From positions 48,075-112,074 of the forward strand of contig NZ_JAAHBP010000010.1 in the NCBI RefSeq assembly GCF_023184515.1: a stretch of DNA of 64,000 bases, read 5' to 3'. Source of the stretch: Streptomyces sp. D2-8 (lineage in GTDB: Bacteria; Actinomycetota; Actinomycetes; Streptomycetales; Streptomycetaceae). The stretch's first letter is position 1, and each line of letters opens with the position of its first letter. Below the pieces are notes generated by a model. The model had not been told where the DNA came from and made no database searches. It saw only the letters and a list, made by a program, of their open reading frames with translations. Position numbers and translations under genes: made by a program. Below, one piece after another: positions 1 through 9,356 of the stretch.

Positions 1-2
1 TG

Positions 3-1184
3 GACGACGCGCGGTACGTGGCGAACCTGGTGCGTACGGCGGTGGCGTACGGCGCGAAGGCGGCCAACCGCGCGCGGGTGACGGGCTTCCTGCGCGAGGG
101 CGAGCGGGTCGTCGGCGCGCGGGTGCAGGACGTCGAGGCGGGCGGCGAGTACGAGATCCGCGCCAAGCAGGTGGTCAACGCGACCGGCGTGTGGACGGAC
201 GACACCCAGGCGATGGTCGGGGAGCGCGGCCAGTTCCACGTCCGGGCGTCCAAGGGCATCCACCTGGTCGTGCCGCGCGACCGGATCCACTCCACGACCG
301 GGCTGATCCTGCGCACGGAGAAGTCCGTGCTGTTCGTCATCCCCTGGGGCCGGCACTGGATCGTCGGCACCACGGACACCGACTGGGACCTCGACAAGGC
401 CCACCCCGCCGCGTCCAGCGCGGACATCGACTACCTGCTGGACCATGTGAACTCGGTGCTCGCGGTGCCCCTCACCAGGGACGACGTCCAGGGCGTGTAC
501 GCGGGCCTGCGGCCGCTGCTCGCGGGTGAGTCCGACGCGACCAGCAAGCTGTCGCGCGAGCACACCGTGGCGCATCCGGTGCCCGGGCTGGTCGTCGTGG
601 CGGGCGGCAAGTACACGACGTACCGGGTCATGGCCAAGGACGCGGTGGACGCGGCGGTGCACGGGCTCGACATGCGCGTCGCCGAGTGCGTCACCGAGGA
701 CGTGCCGCTGCTGGGCGCCGAGGGCTACCGGGCGCTGTGGAACGCGCGGGCGCGGATCGCCGCCCGGACCGGACTCCATGTGGTGCGGGTCGAGCACCTG
801 CTGAACCGCTACGGGGCCATGACCGAGGAGCTTCTCGAGCTCATCGCCGAGGACCCGTCGCTGGGCGAGCCCCTGGCCGCGGCCGACGACTATCTGCGCG
901 CCGAGATCGTCTACGCGGCCTCCCACGAGGGGGCGCGGCACCTGGACGACGTGCTGACCCGGCGGACGCGCATCTCGATCGAGACCTTCGACCGGGGCGC
1001 CCGCAGCGCACGCGACGCCGCGCAGCTGATGGCGTCGGTGCTCGGCTGGGACAAGGACCAGATCGAGCGCGAGGTCGAGCACTACCAGAAGCGGGTGGAG
1101 GCCGAGCGGGAGTCGCAGCGGCAGCCGGACGACCTGACGGCGGACGCGGCGCGGCTGGGGGCGCCGGACATCGTGCCGCTGTGA
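3..1184 (+). CDS. glpD: Glycerol-3-phosphate dehydrogenase (FAD), 3' part
   Basis: Partial gene entering from the left edge; 393 codons plus stop are present and the N-terminal FAD-binding start lies outside. The protein oxidises sn-glycerol 3-phosphate to dihydroxyacetone phosphate at the membrane and passes electrons to quinone via FAD. Visible family signatures are the segment VVNATGVWTDD, the GLRPLL and GGKYTTYRVMAKD motifs that end the FAD-dependent DAO domain, and a C-terminal helical DAO_C region with RTRISIE. It is the first gene on the plus strand and faces a divergent-tail arrangement with the next gene on the minus strand. The match to GlpD is clear; paralogues with the same role exist in Streptomyces, so which copy this is cannot be told from the fragment. 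Confidence 0.93.
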   Translation, partial: DDARYVANLVRTAVAYGAKAANRARVTGFLREGERVVGARVQDVEAGGEYEIRAKQVVNATGVWTDDTQAMVGERGQFHVRASKGIHLVVPRDRIHSTTGLILRTEKSVLFVIPWGRHWIVGTTDTDWDLDKAHPAASSADIDYLLDHVNSVLAVPLTRDDVQGVYAGLRPLLAGESDATSKLSREHTVAHPVPGLVVVAGGKYTTYRVMAKDAVDAAVHGLDMRVAECVTEDVPLLGAEGYRALWNARARIAARTGLHVVRVEHLLNRYGAMTEELLELIAEDPSLGEPLAAADDYLRAEIVYAASHEGARHLDDVLTRRTRISIETFDRGARSARDAAQLMASVLGWDKDQIEREVEHYQKRVEAERESQRQPDDLTADAARLGAPDIVPL

Positions 1185-1385
1185 CTGTGCCGCTGTGGCC
1201 GGGCCGCGGTGACCCGCCGGGTGGAGGGGCCGCGGTGACGGCCGTGGTGATGCCGTCGTGGACGTGCTGCCCGGCGTGCTCGGGCCGGAAGGGCAGGGGC
1301 GGTCCGTTCGGGGTTCCTCCAAGCGTGCCGGACATCACCCGAACGAGTGTCGGCAAGCGGGATCTTCGTTCGGAGCCGGGTCGTT

Positions 1386-2429
1386 CTAGGAGGTGCGGGG
1401 GCAGAACTCGGCGGCGAGCAACGCGGGTTCGAGACCGGGGTCTGCGATCGCGTCCGTGTTCACGCGGAAGGTGAGGACACGCCGGCCGCCGACGGTGGCT
1501 GCGGTGCGCACGTAGCTGCCGGATATGTGCCCGTTGTGCCCCCACACCGTCGTGCCGCACGGAAGTTTCTCGGGAAACAGCCCCATGCCGTACGCGCCGT
1601 GTGCGGCACGGGTGTCGAGCATCTCGCGCAGCCGGCGCGGGGGCAGCAGCCGGCCGCCGAGCAGGGCCGCGTAGAAGCGGTCCAGATCGGCGAGTGTGGT
1701 CACCAGCTCGCCCGCGGCTCCGGCCACCCGCGGGTCGAGTTCGGTGACGTCGGTTCCGTCGGCGGCGTAGGCGCGGCCGTGGGGAGAGGGCAGCGAGGAG
1801 CGGGATCCGGGGAAGGAGGTGCCCGTCAGACGCAGGGGAGTGATGATGCGGCGCTCGGCCTCGGTTGCGTACGAGCGGCCGGTGACCTGCTGGATGACCA
1901 GGCCGAGCAGGACGTAGTTGGTGTTCGAGTAGGAGAAGCGGCCGCGTTCGGCCGGAGGGTGGGTGAGAGCGAGGTTCAGGGCCTGACGGGGTGTGACGGG
2001 TGCGGCTCCGTCGGTGTCCGCGGCGAAGTCGCGCAGGCCGCTGGTGTGGGTGAGCAGGGAGCGCAGGGTCAGCGCGCGGCCGTCGTTGCCGGCTCCGCGC
2101 ACCAGGCCCGGCAGGTGCTGCTCCACCGAGTCGGACAGCGACAGCCGGTGCTCGGCGGCCAGTTGCAGCACGACCGTCGAGATGAACGACTTCGTGATGC
2201 TGCCGGCGCGGAAATGGTCCGACCGGGCGATTCCCGGCCCGGCTCCGGCATAGCGGGTGGTGGTGCCCTCCCGGGCCAGCAGGGCCGCGGCCGGGGCTCG
2301 GCCCTGCATCACCAGCAGCGGCAGCACGGCGTCGGTGGGCGGCATCGAGAGAGCCGACGAGTCGGCCGGGGGCAGACCGAACAGGGCGGCGGCCAGCGGT
2401 AGCGCCAGCAATGTCCGAAACGGCGGCAT
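1386..2429 (-). CDS. Secreted beta-lactamase-family serine hydrolase / D-alanyl-D-alanine carboxypeptidase-like
   Basis: A 347-residue class C beta-lactamase-like serine hydrolase. A signal peptide occupies about residues 1-26 (LLALPLAAALFGL core). The catalytic motifs are all visible: S77-I-T-K80 (SxxK), Y167-S-N169 (YxN), and a C-terminal WGHNGHISG segment in place of KTG (HxG type, as in Streptomyces R61 DD-peptidase relatives and esterases). The ATG at 2429 is chosen because GGGAGGAG lies six bases upstream; a longer frame continues through the opposite strand of the kinase genes but is only antisense open frame. It probably acts outside the membrane on peptidoglycan peptides or small esters. 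The substrate cannot be fixed from sequence. It is divergent from the first kinase gene, sharing a 171-bp intergenic region. Confidence 0.9.
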   Translation of the reverse strand: MPPFRTLLALPLAAALFGLPPADSSALSMPPTDAVLPLLVMQGRAPAAALLAREGTTTRYAGAGPGIARSDHFRAGSITKSFISTVVLQLAAEHRLSLSDSVEQHLPGLVRGAGNDGRALTLRSLLTHTSGLRDFAADTDGAAPVTPRQALNLALTHPPAERGRFSYSNTNYVLLGLVIQQVTGRSYATEAERRIITPLRLTGTSFPGSRSSLPSPHGRAYAADGTDVTELDPRVAGAAGELVTTLADLDRFYAALLGGRLLPPRRLREMLDTRAAHGAYGMGLFPEKLPCGTTVWGHNGHISGSYVRTAATVGGRRVLTFRVNTDAIADPGLEPALLAAEFCPRTS

Positions 2430-2600
2430 GCGGGCTCCTCCCAGGTCAGGGCCCATCATGCAAGGCCGGGTGCGGTGTGCCGCACCCGGGTTCCCGGGAG
2501 GCGGGCCCGCGGGCGCCCGCCAGGGGGCCCCTGGGCGCCGGGCACTTGTCGGGTGAGAGACAATGGAGGCTCTGTCAGGGCGGGTTGTATGAGGGGACGC

Positions 2601-4682
2601 ATGTCGGAGGCGGAGCGGGCGGGCACATCTCGTCAGGACACTCGTCAGGACAACAGGGAGCGTCTCCTCGCGGGGCGTTACCGGCTGGGCAAAGTGCTCG
2701 GCCGCGGAGGCATGGGCACCGTGTGGCGGGCCCAGGACGAAACCCTCGGGCGGACGGTCGCCGTCAAGGAGCTGCGGTTCCCGTCCAACATCGACGAGGA
2801 GGAGAAGCGGCGGCTGATCACGCGGACGCTGCGCGAGGCCAAGGCGATCGCGCGGATCCGCAACAACAGCGCCGTGACGGTCTTCGACGTCGTCCAGGAG
2901 GACGACCGGCCCTGGATCGTGATGGAGCTCGTTGAGGGCAAGTCGCTCGCCGAGGTCATCCGGGAGGACGGCCTCCTCGAGCCGAAGCGTGCCGCCGAGG
3001 TGGGGCTCGCCGTTCTCGACGTGCTGCGCTCCGCCCACCGCGAGGGCATCCTGCACCGCGACGTGAAGCCGTCGAACGTGCTGATCGCCGAGGACGGCCG
3101 GGTCGTGCTCACCGACTTCGGTATCGCCCAGGTCGAGGGCGACCCGTCCATCACCTCGACCGGCATGCTCGTCGGCGCGCCCTCCTACATCTCCCCGGAG
3201 CGGGCGCGCGGGCACAAGCCGGGCCCGGCCGCCGACCTGTGGTCGCTCGGCGGCCTGCTGTACGCGTCGGTGGAGGGCGCGCCGCCGTACGACAAGGGGT
3301 CGGCCATAGCGACCCTCACGGCCGTGATGACCGAGCCGCTGGAGGAGCCGAAGAACGCGGGTCCGCTGAAGGACGTCATCCACGGGCTGCTCACCAAGGA
3401 CCCCGCGCAGCGGCTCGACGTCGCGGGTGCCCGGGCGATGCTGAACTCGGTGCTGCACGCGCCCGAGACGGCCGAGCCGGAGCCGATGGACGCGACGAAG
3501 GTCGTGCCGCTGCCGGCACAGCCGGACAGGTCCTCGCGCAAGGGGAGTTCGCAGGGGGCCGGGGGCAAGCGGGGCGAGGAGGCCGGGGAGCGGTTGCGCG
3601 GGGCGCTGCGTTCCGTGCGCAAGGCCGCTGCGGGATCGGGTGCTGCGGGAGCGGCTGCTGCCGGAGGGGCTGCTGCGGGAGGGGCCGCCGCTTCCGCCAA
3701 GTCCGATTCCGGAAAGGCTTCTTCCGGCACGGCGGGCACGGCTTCTTCGGCGTCGGACAGCGGTGCGGGCCGGAGCGGGGCCGCGGGTGCGTCCGGGGCG
3801 AAGTCGGGCTCGGAGGCTGTCGTCGGCGCCGGTGAGCGGAGTGGATCGGAGGCGAAGACGGCGTCCGGGGGGCGGAGTTCGGGGTGGCCCGTCATGCCGC
3901 CGCCGGACCTGCCGCCGAGGCCCGTGCCCCGGGCGCCGCTCACCGACGTGGTGCCGCGGCGGACCCTGATGATCATCGCGGTGGTCGTGGCGCTCGCCGT
4001 GATCGGCACCGTGCTCGCCATCGCGCTCAGCGGTGACGACAAGGGCTCGGAGGGGGCCTCCGGCGAGGGCGGCGGGAAGGCCGTCGCCACCGCGCCGAGC
4101 AGCCCCGACACCAAGGGCGACAAGAGCGACGGCACGCGCACGGACGGCGCGGAGAAGCAGCCCGGGTCGTCCGGTTCCGCCTCGAACAGCACGCCGGACG
4201 GGCAGTCGAGCGGTTCGTCGAACGAGGGCGGCTCCGGCGGGAAGGGCACCGCGGCGGAGTCGACTCACCAGGGGAACCAGGGGTACTCGATCGGTCTGCC
4301 GAAGGGCTGGAAGTACCAGTCCACGGGTGCGGCGGGCGACCGCTTCACCGGGCCCGACGGGCAGAAGCTGCTCATCGCCTGGACGTCCACGCCCAAGGGC
4401 GACCCGGTGGCGGACTGGAAGAGCCAGGAGCGCTACATGCAGCGCGCCCAGTACAAGAAGATCCGTATAGAGAAGGTGGACTACCGCGGCTGGAACACGG
4501 CCGACTGGGAGTTCACCTACACGGACGGTGGCACCAAGTACCGGACCATCGACCGGGGTTTCGTGGTCGACGACCAGCAGGGATACGCGCTGATGTACAC
4601 CGCGAAGGCGGCCGACTGGGGCGGCGAGTCGCGCAAGGAGACGTGGCGGACGCTGACCAAGACCTTCGAACCCAAGTCCTGA
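2601..4682 (+). CDS. Membrane Ser/Thr protein kinase 1 (catalytically complete)
   Basis: A 693-residue eukaryotic-type (PknB-like) kinase. Order: kinase domain about residues 25-290 with GRGGMGTVW glycine loop, AVKEL lysine, H152-R153-D154 catalytic loop followed by VKPSN, and D172-F-G. Then comes an Ala/Gly/Ser-rich cytoplasmic linker (about 300-440), one membrane helix (about 455-476, IIAVVVALAVIGTVLAIAL), a Gly/Ser-rich stalk and a C-terminal outside domain (about 555-693) beginning near GYSIGLPKGWK. There are no PASTA repeats. All catalytic residues are present, so it should phosphorylate proteins. The ATG at 2601 follows GAGGGG; an in-frame ATG at 2589 is the alternative. It is the first of six tandem kinase genes, and the outside domain resembles those of kinases 2, 3 and 5. 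Confidence 0.93.
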   Translation: MSEAERAGTSRQDTRQDNRERLLAGRYRLGKVLGRGGMGTVWRAQDETLGRTVAVKELRFPSNIDEEEKRRLITRTLREAKAIARIRNNSAVTVFDVVQEDDRPWIVMELVEGKSLAEVIREDGLLEPKRAAEVGLAVLDVLRSAHREGILHRDVKPSNVLIAEDGRVVLTDFGIAQVEGDPSITSTGMLVGAPSYISPERARGHKPGPAADLWSLGGLLYASVEGAPPYDKGSAIATLTAVMTEPLEEPKNAGPLKDVIHGLLTKDPAQRLDVAGARAMLNSVLHAPETAEPEPMDATKVVPLPAQPDRSSRKGSSQGAGGKRGEEAGERLRGALRSVRKAAAGSGAAGAAAAGGAAAGGAAASAKSDSGKASSGTAGTASSASDSGAGRSGAAGASGAKSGSEAVVGAGERSGSEAKTASGGRSSGWPVMPPPDLPPRPVPRAPLTDVVPRRTLMIIAVVVALAVIGTVLAIALSGDDKGSEGASGEGGGKAVATAPSSPDTKGDKSDGTRTDGAEKQPGSSGSASNSTPDGQSSGSSNEGGSGGKGTAAESTHQGNQGYSIGLPKGWKYQSTGAAGDRFTGPDGQKLLIAWTSTPKGDPVADWKSQERYMQRAQYKKIRIEKVDYRGWNTADWEFTYTDGGTKYRTIDRGFVVDDQQGYALMYTAKAADWGGESRKETWRTLTKTFEPKS

Positions 4683-4835
4683 GCATGGGGCGCCCCGGGT
4701 TTGGGGAGTGAGATCTGGCATCCCCGCATTGCGGGTTGCCTGCGGCACGTATCGTAAATGTTTGCGGACCGTGCGCAGCCGAAACGGACCGTGGGGCGAG
4801 CGGATGTGACCGACCGGGCTGCCGGGGGAGGCAAC

Positions 4836-7358
4836 GTGGACGACTACGCGGGCCGGGTACTGGCCGACCGCTACCGCCTGCCGCTGCCGCCGTCCGACGA
4901 GTACGAACTCACCGAGACCCGGGCCTTCGACACCTACAGCGGACAGGAAGTCCTGGTCCGCCAGGTGCCGTTGCCCGAGGTGGTCGAGGCCGAGGTCCTC
5001 GACGCGGAGGGGCTGCCCGACGGTTTCACGGCACGTGACGGCGGGGCGCGGCGGTCCGGCGTCCGTGCGGGCACCCGGCGGCCCACGGATCCGGTGGTGC
5101 GGCGCGCGGTGGAGGCGGCGCAGGCCACCGCGGCCATTCCCGACCACCCCCGACTCGACCAGGTCTTCGACGTGTTCGCCGAAGGCGGTTCGCTGTGGAT
5201 CGTCAGTGAGCTGGTGGCCGCGCGCCCGCTGGCGGCGCTGCTCGCCGAGAAGCCGCTGACGCCGTACCGGGCGGCCGAGGTGGCCTCCGACGTGCTGATG
5301 GCCCTCCGGGTGCTGCATGCGCACGGCTGGGTGCACCGGAACATCACCGCGCGGACGGTGCTGGTCTGCGACGACGGCCGGGTGATGCTGACCGGGCTGG
5401 CGGTCGGCGCGGCGGAAGAGGCGCTGTGCGGGTACGACCCGGTTCCGGAAACGGCGTTCGAGGAGTCCGGGCAGCGGCCGGGGCAGGAGGGCGGAGGTGC
5501 CGGGCCGGTCCATGGCGCCGGTCGTCCGGGGGGTTCCGGGCCGGCCGGTGGCATCGGCGGCGCGGGTGATCCCGAGGCCGCCCGGCGCGCTGCCATAGAG
5601 GCCCGGGAGGCCAGGGGACTGCCCTCGGCGGGGGGCGAGACGGCCGGCGGCGGTCCGATCGTGCCGGCGCGCGGGCCGGTGGAGGAGAGCGGGGACCCGC
5701 GGGCGGCGCGTGCCGGGGCGATCGCGGCCTACCGGGCCGGTGCCCGGGCTGCCGCGCGGGTGCAGGAGGCGCAGCAGGGCGGGCGGGCGGCACTGCCCGG
5801 AGCCCGCTCCGCCCCGGACGGCGGGACCGCGCCCTACGGCAACGGGTCGGCGCCGTCGCCGTACATCCCCGGGCAGGGCACCGCCCCCGGGGCCGTACCG
5901 CCCGGGCGGATCGCCGACCCCTACGGTGTGGGCGGCAGTCCACGGTCGACCGCCTGGCATGGTGCGGCGCCCCGCGGCACGACCGGCGGGGCGCCGGCGC
6001 CGCAGGGCCGGGAGCAGGCGGCTCTCCCTCCGGCCTCGGACACCGCGGCCCACGGCGAGCCCGCCCGGTGGGACGACCTGGTCGCCGACACCCCCGCACC
6101 CCGGCGCGGTCCGGCCACGGCGCTGGCCGCCGAGCGGGCGCGGCAGGCGCGGATGGCCGTGGTGGGGCCCGTGACCGAGCGCTGGGCGCCCGAGCAGGCC
6201 GGACCCGTGCACGAGAACTGGCAGTTGGCCGCGCCGATCGGGCCCGCGACCGACCTGTGGGCGCTCGGCGCGCTGCTCTTCAGGGCCGTGCAGGGGCATG
6301 CGCCCTACCCGGAGGAGTCGACGGCCGAGCTGGTGCAGATGGTGTGCGCGGAGCCGCCCGCCTATGCCGAGGAGTGCGGGCCGCTGCGGCCGGTCGTGGA
6401 GTCGCTGCTGCGTCAGGACCCCACCGAGCGCCTCGACTTCGAGGAAGTGCGCGGCTGGCTGCGTTCGCTGGTGCGCTCGGCACCCGAGCCGGAGGCCGGG
6501 GTGCACGTCGTCCCGGCGCCGCCCGTGGACGCCGGCCGGCTGCCCGTCGTACGGCGCCGGGGCGAGCTCGTGCGCAGGCGGAAGGCCGGGCTGCCCGCGC
6601 ACCACGGGCGGCACAAGCGGGCCAAGAAGGAGTCCGGTTCGCCGCGCCGCCTCGGCCGCACCCTGCTCCTGCTGGTCCTGCTCGCGATGGCCGCGGCGAT
6701 CGCCTACGCCATGCTCTTCATGCCCAAGTCGGGGACCGAGGGCGCGGACGGGTCGGACCGGACCGGTGCCGCCGGTGAGGTCAGCCAGGCGCCCGAGCCG
6801 GACGCCAGCAGCGAGCCCCGGCCCGACCAGACCTCGCCCGAGCCGGACAAGAGCCCGTCGTCGTCGGCCGGGACCACCGAGACCCAGACCACCGGCCCCG
6901 ATGTCGCCGACGGCTTCACCCTGCGCAAGGACTCGGCGGGCTTCCAGGTCGCCGTGGCCAAGGGCTGGGACCGCGCCGCGCGGAACGGCAGCGGCCAGGT
7001 CGTCTACTCCAAGGGCGACTTCGAGCTCATCGTCGTGGCGGGCCGGGACAGCGCGTCGGAGTACGGCAGTGACCCGATGGCCTACCAGCGGGAGAGGGAG
7101 CGCGAGTTGCAGCCGTACCGTGACTCCAGCTGGGCCACCTCCACCGGGCTGAAGACGATCGAGGTGGGCGGACGGACCATGGCCGAGGGGCAGTTCACCT
7201 GGACCGGCGCCGACGGGGGCGAGCTGTACGTCCGCAACCTCGCGATGCTGGTCGACGGGCGCTACCACGTGGTCCAGGTGCGCGGTCCGGAGTCCGACCG
7301 GGACGAGGTGACGCGGCTGTACGAGCAGGCGGCCGCGACGTACAAGGCGACGGGGTGA
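4836..7358 (+). CDS. Membrane pseudokinase 2 with long activation-segment insertion
   Basis: An 840-residue protein with a degenerate protein-kinase fold. The N-terminus (DDYAGRVLADRYRL) aligns with its neighbours, but there is no glycine loop, the strand-3 lysine position reads VLVRQV, the catalytic loop is H167-R168-N169 instead of HRD, and DFG is replaced by T186-G187-L. About 260 residues of Gly/Pro/Ala-rich sequence (about 190-449) then interrupt the activation segment before W450-APE and a normal C-lobe (PATDLWALGALLF). A membrane helix lies at about 609-630, followed by a Ser/Thr/Pro stalk and an outside domain like that of kinases 1 and 3. It is probably a non-catalytic signalling scaffold. 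GTG at 4836 has GGGGGAGG four bases upstream; GTG at 4806 and ATG at 4758 are alternatives. Confidence 0.9.
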   Translation: MDDYAGRVLADRYRLPLPPSDEYELTETRAFDTYSGQEVLVRQVPLPEVVEAEVLDAEGLPDGFTARDGGARRSGVRAGTRRPTDPVVRRAVEAAQATAAIPDHPRLDQVFDVFAEGGSLWIVSELVAARPLAALLAEKPLTPYRAAEVASDVLMALRVLHAHGWVHRNITARTVLVCDDGRVMLTGLAVGAAEEALCGYDPVPETAFEESGQRPGQEGGGAGPVHGAGRPGGSGPAGGIGGAGDPEAARRAAIEAREARGLPSAGGETAGGGPIVPARGPVEESGDPRAARAGAIAAYRAGARAAARVQEAQQGGRAALPGARSAPDGGTAPYGNGSAPSPYIPGQGTAPGAVPPGRIADPYGVGGSPRSTAWHGAAPRGTTGGAPAPQGREQAALPPASDTAAHGEPARWDDLVADTPAPRRGPATALAAERARQARMAVVGPVTERWAPEQAGPVHENWQLAAPIGPATDLWALGALLFRAVQGHAPYPEESTAELVQMVCAEPPAYAEECGPLRPVVESLLRQDPTERLDFEEVRGWLRSLVRSAPEPEAGVHVVPAPPVDAGRLPVVRRRGELVRRRKAGLPAHHGRHKRAKKESGSPRRLGRTLLLLVLLAMAAAIAYAMLFMPKSGTEGADGSDRTGAAGEVSQAPEPDASSEPRPDQTSPEPDKSPSSSAGTTETQTTGPDVADGFTLRKDSAGFQVAVAKGWDRAARNGSGQVVYSKGDFELIVVAGRDSASEYGSDPMAYQRERERELQPYRDSSWATSTGLKTIEVGGRTMAEGQFTWTGADGGELYVRNLAMLVDGRYHVVQVRGPESDRDEVTRLYEQAAATYKATG

Positions 7359-7401
7359 GCGACCGGCGCGCCGCCTGTACGCCGCAGTTCACACTCTGGT
7401 T

Positions 7402-7420
7402 GCCTGCCGTCCCGGCAGGC
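7402..7420 (+). terminator. Possible hairpin terminator between kinase genes 2 and 3
   Basis: A 7-bp inverted repeat GCCTGCC/GGCAGGC with a 5-base loop lies 43 bases after the kinase 2 stop. There is no T-run, so it could equally be an operator or a weak pause site. Confidence 0.35.
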
Positions 7421-7516
7421 GACAACCGTCACAGTGCGGTCACCGTGGTACCCCGCTTGTTCCCTGGGTGAGGGCGGGTCCTTACGCTGACCCTGTCAAG
7501 ACCATTGCGGGGCAAC

Positions 7517-9256
7517 GTGAATCAGATGCAGGGCCTGCTCGTCGCGGGCCGCTACCGGCTGGCCGAATCCATCGGCAGTGGCGGCATGGGCCGAGTCTGG
7601 CATGCGCATGACGAGGTGCTGCACCGGTCGGTCGCCATCAAGGAGTTGACGGCCGCCCTCTACGTCTCCGAGAGCGAGCAGGCGATCCTGCTGGCGCGCA
7701 CCCGCGCGGAGGCCAGGGCAGCCGCGCGGATCAACCACTCCGCCGTCGTCACCGTGCACGACGTACTGGAGCACGACGGCCGCCCGTGGATCGTGATGGA
7801 GCTGGTCGAGGGCCGCTCCCTGGCCGACGCGGTCAAGGAGGAGGGGCGCGTCGAGCCGCGCGAGGCGGCGCGCATCGGCCTCTGGGTGCTGCGGGCCCTG
7901 CGCGCCGCGCACACCGCCGGCGTCCTGCACCGCGACATCAAGCCGGGCAACGTCCTCCTCAGCCGCGACGGACGCGTGCTGCTCACGGACTTCGGCATCG
8001 CCCAGATCGAGGGCGACACGACCATCACGCGCACCGGAGAGGTCGTCGGCTCGGTCGACTACCTGGCGCCCGAGCGGGTGCGCGGCCACGACCCCGGCCC
8101 GTCCTCCGACCTGTGGGCGCTCGGTGCGACGCTCTACACGGCGGTGGAGGGCCGGTCGCCGTTCCGCCGCACCACCCCGCTGACCACCATGCAGGCCGTG
8201 GTCGAGGAGGAGGCCGCCGAGCTCCGGCACGCCGGTGCGCTCACGCCCGTCATCACGGCCCTGCTGCGCAAGGATCCCGGCACCCGGCCCGACGCGTCCG
8301 AGGCCGAGCAGATGCTCGCCGAGGCGGCGGAGGGGCGGCGGCCGAACAGGGCGCAGGCGTATGTGCCGACGCAGTACGGGGGGACGACGCCGTACCGGGA
8401 CGCCCACAGCGGTACGGGCACGGGGGCGGCGACCACGGGGACCTCCGGCAGCGGACAGGCCGGCAGCGGACAGGCCGGCACCGGCTCGGGGTCGCACACC
8501 GGGACACCGCTCCCGCCGCTGGCGGGCGCCCCGGCCACCGGGACGTCCACGGCCGGTACCGCGCCCTACGGCCCCACCGGGGCCGGCCCGATGGCGACGG
8601 GCCCGCAGCCGACCGGTCCGGGCAGGCGCCGCCGCCTGCGCACCCTCGCCCTCGTCGTCGCGCTCGCGGCCATCATCGGCGGGGGCACGGCCGTGGTGCT
8701 CCAGCAGTGGAAGGGCGGTCAGGCGTCGCAGGGCGGATCCGGCGCGCCGACCTCCACGAGCACGGAGGCGCGCGGGGGATCGGTTCCGGTCAGCTGGACC
8801 CGCTACGACGATCCCGTCGGATTCAGCCTCTACCTGCCCAAAGGCTGGAAGCGCAAGCCCTTCGGCCCGCAGGGCGAGCTCAAGCAGATCGACTACACGC
8901 CGGACGGCGGACGGCACTTCGTCCGCATCGCCATCGACGAGTCACCGGACTTCGCCGACGCCAAGTCCCACCAGGAGGATCTCGAGCAGCAGCTCCAGGG
9001 GCTGGTCGACTACAAGCGGGTGACCATGGAGGAGAACACCTACCGGGACCGCAAGGGCTCGCTGTGGGAGTACACCTGGACCGCGCTCGCCAAGGATCCG
9101 CCCTACGTCGCCGGGCCGCGCCACGCCATCGAGGAGACGTACTTCTCGCGGGACGGCGTCGAGTACGCGATCTACATGTCCTCACCGGAGAAGGACTGGG
9201 CGACGTCGAGCCAGCAGTTCAAGTGGGTTCTGCAAGGCTGGCAGCAACCGCGGTAA
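7517..9256 (+). CDS. Membrane Ser/Thr protein kinase 3 (catalytically complete)
   Basis: A 579-residue PknB-like kinase. The kinase domain (about 10-275) has GSGGMGRVW, VAIKEL, H138-R139-D140 with IKPGN, and TDFGIAQ, followed by VDYLAPERV. A low-complexity Gly/Thr/Pro linker with a repeated SGQAG unit leads to a membrane helix at about 377-398, then a short stalk and an outside domain starting near VGFSLYLPKGWK. The start is probably the GTG at 7517 (N-terminus MNQMQGLLVAGRYRL) behind GCGGGGC; ATG at 7526 and TTG at 7505 are in-frame alternatives. The gene is separated from kinase 2 by 158 bases, so it may have its own promoter. Ligand and substrates are unknown. Confidence 0.92.
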   Translation: MNQMQGLLVAGRYRLAESIGSGGMGRVWHAHDEVLHRSVAIKELTAALYVSESEQAILLARTRAEARAAARINHSAVVTVHDVLEHDGRPWIVMELVEGRSLADAVKEEGRVEPREAARIGLWVLRALRAAHTAGVLHRDIKPGNVLLSRDGRVLLTDFGIAQIEGDTTITRTGEVVGSVDYLAPERVRGHDPGPSSDLWALGATLYTAVEGRSPFRRTTPLTTMQAVVEEEAAELRHAGALTPVITALLRKDPGTRPDASEAEQMLAEAAEGRRPNRAQAYVPTQYGGTTPYRDAHSGTGTGAATTGTSGSGQAGSGQAGTGSGSHTGTPLPPLAGAPATGTSTAGTAPYGPTGAGPMATGPQPTGPGRRRRLRTLALVVALAAIIGGGTAVVLQQWKGGQASQGGSGAPTSTSTEARGGSVPVSWTRYDDPVGFSLYLPKGWKRKPFGPQGELKQIDYTPDGGRHFVRIAIDESPDFADAKSHQEDLEQQLQGLVDYKRVTMEENTYRDRKGSLWEYTWTALAKDPPYVAGPRHAIEETYFSRDGVEYAIYMSSPEKDWATSSQQFKWVLQGWQQPR

Positions 9257-9356
9257 GAACGAAGATCATCGTCCTGACCTGGGGGGTCGAAGGGCGGGCG
9301 TCGGGCGGCGACCGGATTTCGAGGGCGCGGACGACGGCTGCGGCATGATGGGACGC

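Noticed and set aside
1421..1450. A GGTTCGA-type T-arm motif suggesting a tRNA
   Set aside because: It is inside the serine hydrolase gene, and no acceptor or anticodon stem can be drawn around it.
1386..7268. A single 1960-codon open frame on the minus strand
   Set aside because: Only its last 347 codons encode a protein with recognisable motifs and a ribosome site; the rest is antisense to kinases 1 and 2, whose GC bias keeps stops rare.
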